This document shows positions 59,416 to 64,000 of a stretch of DNA of 64,000 nt, in pieces. The stretch is taken from assembly GCF_000346465.2 (NCBI RefSeq), contig NC_034011.1, positions 3,991,508-4,055,507 on the forward strand. Reading direction: 5' to 3'. Each line of letters opens with the position of its first letter. Position 1 is the first letter of the stretch. Origin of the DNA: Prunus persica (Eukaryota; Streptophyta; Magnoliopsida; Rosales; Rosaceae). The notes beneath the pieces were generated by a model. It was not told where the DNA came from. It made no database searches and saw nothing but the letters and a program-made list of their open reading frames with translations. Made by a program: the position numbers and the translations under genes.

Positions 59416-61810
59416 ATGTCGTGGCAGGTTTACGTCGACGATCACTTGATGTGCGACATCGACGGCCACCATCTGGCCTCCGCGGCCATCGTCGGTCACG
59501 ACGGTAGTGTGTGGGCCCAGAGTTCCGCCTTCCCTAAGGTTCCTTCCTTCTCCAACTTTCCCTCTGCGATTATTTTTGTTTCATTTCATTATTAGATCTG
59601 TGCAACTTAGGCTCTGTTTGTTTCCTGGGAAAAAAAAAAATTAACGGCGAAGTGAAGTTATTGGATTGCAAATGCAGTTACTTGTAAAACTAATGAATAC
59701 TAATTTAACCACTTTAGTTCATATTGTGCTGAAATCCTCATATTTTCAAAGTGATTGATTGATGTGGTTTGTGATTGATATTTTCTAAATGATCTGTGCT
59801 CTGCATGTTGAAATTTTGGTATTTGATCTTTGTTTGGTTGCCGAGAAAATGTTTTCTGTTTTGCTGACAATGTATGATAGAAAGAATTCAGGTGGGTTTT
59901 TGCTTCACAAGCACATTTTGTGTTCTTCATTTAAGCTGCGGCAGTGTCTAGTCTCTAGTGAGTGATGGAAGAGAGTGAGATTGATTTGCTTGTTTATGTG
60001 CAGTTCAAGCCCGAAGAAATTACGGCGATAATGAAAGATTTCGATGAGCCAGGGTCTCTTGCTCCAACTGGGTTACATCTTGGTGGCACAAAGTACATGG
60101 TTATTCAGGGAGAGGGTGGAGCTGTCATTCGTGGAAAGAAGGTTTCTTTACTTTGCTCCTCTCCTTCATCATATACTAATTGGTTATAATTTGATATCAC
60201 TGTTTCCATTATTTTTCTTGTAGTGGGGGGTAGGTTTATATCTATATGCTCAGTTTGATTTGGTGCAATGGAAATTGAGTTTTTCTTTTGGCTCTGACTG
60301 TATTTCTTTCTAATGAAAATAAGTTTTCTGAGAATATTCTCTTTGAAAAGTGTTTTACTTCATTGGGGTTTCAATTCATACTTAACACAAGGTCCGGAAG
60401 AGGTTTCCGTTTTTTGTTTTAGTTTTTAGACTAAGAAAATGCTCATGCGTATCTCAACCATTCATATCTAATATAACTGCTAAGAAACGTGAATCAAAGA
60501 AAGGCCTTTGTAGAGAACAGTTATATGTATGTATATAAAATACCTACTCAAGAGCATATTGTGACATTTCTTATGGAACATCTACTAAATTTCACAATAA
60601 GAGTAGAGGAATTTCCACAAAAAATCCTATATTTTTTAAATATCATCTCAGGCTTGCATTTCGTATATTACAAGTGAGCTTGAAATGTGGACATACTGTA
60701 CTCAAGTGAAATTTATCTGGCTGTTCAGTATAAATGAATCAATTCACTTGTGAACTGGTTCTTTTTATGCTAAACTAGTGGGCTACTTGAACTTCACCAG
60801 CCGAGCTTAAGCCAGAAGCAAAGCTTGTGGAAAAGATCCTAAGCTCAAGCTTGATGGGTCTCAGCTTGTTGTTTCTATATATTTTAGTATAATTACATGT
60901 CAATGCAGATTTATATAAGTGTATATATGCTATAGATACTAAATATTGTACATATATATGATATAGGCAAGGTACAGTTTGAGCCTGAGTTTACTACGGG
61001 GAAAGACTCGATTTGAGTCCTAATAACGGGCATCCTTTACTCAAGTGTGACATTTTATTCCCATAATTTTTTGAAAGAAAAGGTCTTTTCAAGCCATGAT
61101 TTGTAAACAGAGGATTTTTAACATGAATGGCTCATAAAAGCATGCGTTGAAGACTGTAAAGCACTTTATGTGCACCCATGTTATAAGTAGTGGGACTCAT
61201 GGTTGTTCACCTTTTTAACTTTTAAACTTGCTAACTATCAATTTCATTCGTTAAAGTTTCTTCATGTTGCAGTCAACATTCTGCATTTGCAGATGCTGCT
61301 TATTATAGGGGTTTAGATAATGGTATGTCCTTGAAGGAATAATAATAGAGCTTCAAGATCAAGAGCCCCACAGGTGGACCACCTTAAATATTCCTCTGTT
61401 TCGAATTTAGATTTTCTTTTGGGTTCCTTTTTTTAATTAGTTCCTGTTGATAATAGACTCACTCACACGCTAAAGTACGCCACATGGTTGCCCAATTGCA
61501 TATGCTTTGCACTCAATTCTCTTTTTCATGCGGCCTTATGATGTTGTGGTTGCTGTCTATGCAAAGTGGTTCTGGTCTATATGGGGCCTATATGTTAGTG
61601 CCTGACTGGATCTTTAAGAAGGATTGCGTCTTTCAGAGTGTCGTGAAGTTTAATTCAATTTGATTTCTTTTGCAGGGCTCTAGTGGCATTACTGTGAAGA
61701 AAACTGGCCAGGCTCTGGTTTTCGGTATATATGACGAGCCCTTGACTCCAGGACAATGTAATATTATTGTGGAGAGGCTGGGGGACTACCTAATTGACCA
61801 GGGGCTGTAG
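59416..61810 (+). CDS. Profilin
   Basis: Small actin-monomer-binding protein that controls actin polymerisation and also binds poly-Pro and phosphoinositides. Exons are 59416-59538, 60004-60141 and 61676-61810, giving 131 residues, exactly the plant profilin length and the usual three-exon plan. The N-terminus [13 protein letters not shown] is the profilin signature, with the Trp3/Tyr6 poly-Pro surface; the middle contains [15 protein letters not shown] (actin contact region) and the C-terminus [11 protein letters not shown]. Rosaceae profilins are known pollen/fruit pan-allergens (for example Mal d 4, Pru p 4), and this protein is close to those as I remember them. Intact. Intron 2 (1.5 kb) is long relative to the coding sequence. 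Confidence 0.97.
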
Positions 61811-63054
61811 CTCATCTCACAATCATCGTTTTCATATCTTGAAATTCTCTCTTTTTGGGCTTGCATCTACTTCCTGCTATTTGGCCATGAACTGGCACTG
61901 GTGGTGCTGCTGGGAATAACCATGTGCAGACAGAAGCAGTGACTATTGGTGTTCTAGGATTGTTTTATTTACTTCTCTGATTTCCTTGTTTTCTTAATTG
62001 TGTATTTAATCACAGCTGTGTGCTCCTATTGACTGCATTTTTTAAGTTTGAAAAAGCTTGGATTTCATGTTATTGTGATGTGATTAAATTTTTTTTTTTT
62101 TTTTTTCTCTATCACGGGGAACATTTGGAAATTTCGCAAGTTTTCTTTTGTATGCTGGGCCTGGGTATAGTGATCATATATCCGTGTGTATGTATATGGC
62201 AACACTCTAATAATCATAACCGAATGAAAATATGTTATCGGTTCATGAAAATTCAGGATCCTACACTGAAATTAACCTTTTTTTTATTTTTCACCAACAA
62301 TTTTTTTTAATGTTGTTTTCTTTTTGTTAGTATGTACAATAATCTAATTTAGAGGGGAGAGGGTTTTTTACCCACACTGTTGTAGGGGTTCGAACATAAC
62401 CACTAATCAACAAGTTAATACCTTTTTTCATTGGGCTAGATACCGTTGGTTTTTTTATTTTGTAATATAATTTTTGAACAAATGATATTGGGAGAGACGG
62501 TAAATGCTATTAACCACTCGAGCTATATGCCCTTACCATAAGAAACCCTCTATTTCTTTCCTACTGCAAGACTGCAATACTTGTTTTTTTTTTTTTATCA
62601 AACTGTAATACTTGTTAATTGAGTTTTATAGTTTTTGGTTATATATAAATTTATAAGTATCATAGGATTTCCCCACAAGAAAAAGAACCCTAAGTCTAAT
62701 CTTCCTTTAACACGCCAAAGCTCCGCTTCATATAGTCATTCTTTTCCACAAGAAAATTATGGATAAATATCAGAAAGACAAATCCATAAGCTGTGTTCTA
62801 GGATTGCTTCTAAATTTACCCTTTTGCATACATAAGCAGTTTCTAGGATTTGCTTATTTCCCCAAGTTTCTTGTCTTCTTAGTTTGTGTTTTCACGCACA
62901 CACTCTCTCTTCGGGGAAAATGGAAAATTTTGTTGTAAATGATGGATGGCCCACATATTGACAGTGAAGAACAATGTTGGAAGTGGAACACCTTTTACGA
63001 GAGTTGAAGACTTATAGGCTTAGTCACTATTTACAAACAGTAAGGAGTAAATAT
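61811..63054. other. 3' flank of profilin and spacer
   Basis: Profilin 3' UTR then AT-rich DNA. A dispersed repeat copy at about 62345-62530 shares 'cattgggctaga' and tRNA-like 'ggggttcgaac' text with 57262-57405. No gene seen. Confidence 0.55.
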
Positions 63055-63532
63055 GGTGGTTTCTTCTAAGCCATGGTTAGATTGAAGTTTCCCACCACCC
63101 TTTTTAATTTATGTTCTCAATTAAATCTTACTCCCAAAACCTGCTCCCTAACGCCGCTCATGTATATAGCGACACTCTCAATTATAAAACAATAGGAAAA
63201 TTATCTAATCGGTTCACCAACATTGGGCCCTAATCACCTTTCAAATTTGCTTGCTCTCAAACCTTAGCCGCTTTCTCCCTTTGTGAGTCATAAAGGAAAA
63301 TTCCATGGAGAGGGGAGGAGGAAGAAGCATCACTGCCCCTTCTCCCCCTCCTCTCTTCTGGTCTTTTTCTTTTAAGTTAGTGAATAAATCCATTGGGGAG
63401 TTTTGAATAAAAAGCCTCTTGTGGTGGTTTCTTTTAAGCCATGGTTAGATTAAAGTTTCCCACCACCCATTTTAGTATATGTTCTCAATTAAAAAAAAAA
63501 AAAAAAGACCCGCTTCCTAACGCCGCTTATGT
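63055..63532. repeat. Direct repeat of about 110 bp separated by 260 bp
   Basis: The block ggtggtttcttctaagccat... to ...aacgccgct at 63055-63161 recurs at 63422-63532 with small changes, including an expanded A run. It lies in noncoding DNA. Confidence 0.8.
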
Positions 63533-63769
63533 TCTTTAAATTTGATTTTACATCGTCTTTGACAGAGGTTGCTGCAAATCACCCAATTGTTCTTTAGCAA
63601 AGTTGGTGTTTTCGTTATTTGTTCGCTCTTATGCATAAGTAGATTGCTGGAAATCATATTTTCCCCAGATTTGTTACGGATGCGGTGGTGAGTGTGGCAG
63701 CGACGGCGCTTTTTCAGGTGGTGGTGGTAGAGTTTGTTTAGGCTCATGGGTTGATTTAGGGTTTTGGTT

Positions 63770-63968
63770 ATGTTGGGTTTGTGAGCTTATGGCTAATTGT
63801 GGTGATGTGGGCTAGTAGTTTTAATGTGGCTTTTGTCAGAGTTTGTTTTGCTTTTAGCATGTTAGTTTGTTGCTCTCTTGTAATTAATATTTTAGATATC
63901 TTATTGAAGTTTTTGATTGTACCGTTGAAGTTTATTTAATGACGTTTTTATTTGATTTAAAAAATAAA
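63770..63968 (+). mobile_element. LINE-like retroposon 3' end (copy C)
   Basis: Similar throughout to 12530-12721 (shared order: gtgatgtgg, ttttgctttta, ctcttgtaatt, atattttagatatc, tgtacc/tgt, then 'tttttatttgattt' and an A-rich tail). The 40-base tail is also found at 561-600. Coding function was not found. Confidence 0.55.
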
Positions 63969-64000
63969 GGCCCTAATCCGAATTTTGGAACTCAGATTCC

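Overview
The window is nuclear DNA from a flowering plant (eudicot). The genes are split by short AT-rich GT-AG introns, the spacers are AT-rich and full of microsatellites and small transposons, and all recognisable products are plant families. The profilin and several other proteins look most like Rosaceae (Prunus/Malus type) sequences as I remember them; genus cannot be fixed from sequence alone. I found eleven protein-coding genes, and exon joins below were checked by reading frame. No rRNA, tRNA, CRISPR array or prokaryotic operon is present.

Layout. 0.9-2.9 kb (+): secreted GDSL esterase/lipase. 3.5-7.0 kb (-): poly(A)-binding protein with four RRMs but no visible MLLE domain. 8.1-10.9 kb (-): membrane-anchored coiled-coil CHUP1-like protein. 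11-17.8 kb: gene-free zone with a MULE-like element carrying the tail of a transposase, two related MITEs sitting in TA microsatellites, and a hairpin MITE. 17.8-26.2 kb (+): 15-exon organellar RadA/Sms. 27.5-33.0 kb (-): 13-exon ATP-dependent 6-phosphofructokinase with a poly-Ser N-terminal extension. 34.7-39.6 kb (+): 13-exon mitochondrial processing peptidase alpha subunit. 40.5-44.1 kb: transposon island with a MITE, a large palindromic retroelement derivative and two head-to-tail Helitron-like elements. 44.3-46.4 kb (+): P-class PPR protein, ABO5 type. 47.1-49.5 kb (-): mitochondrial ribosomal protein uS9m. 49.5-54.3 kb: gene-free spacer. 54.4-58.5 kb (+): tandem pair of HAD acid phosphatase/vegetative-storage-protein genes. 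59.4-61.8 kb (+): profilin. 61.8-64 kb: spacer with duplicated blocks and a LINE-like 3' tail.

The genes do not form one pathway. Several neighbours serve organelles (RadA, MPP-alpha, a PPR splicing factor, uS9m), and three of these four carry TGGGCC/T 'site II' elements upstream. The order CHUP1-like / MPP-alpha / ABO5 recalls an Arabidopsis chromosome 1 block, so this looks like a conserved syntenic segment. I did not find a convincing new multi-gene system. The most unusual structures are the palindromic retroelement whose two arms share the same frame break, the tandem Helitron pair next to ABO5, and the AATATCG-rich MULE-like element with a captured transposase C-terminus.
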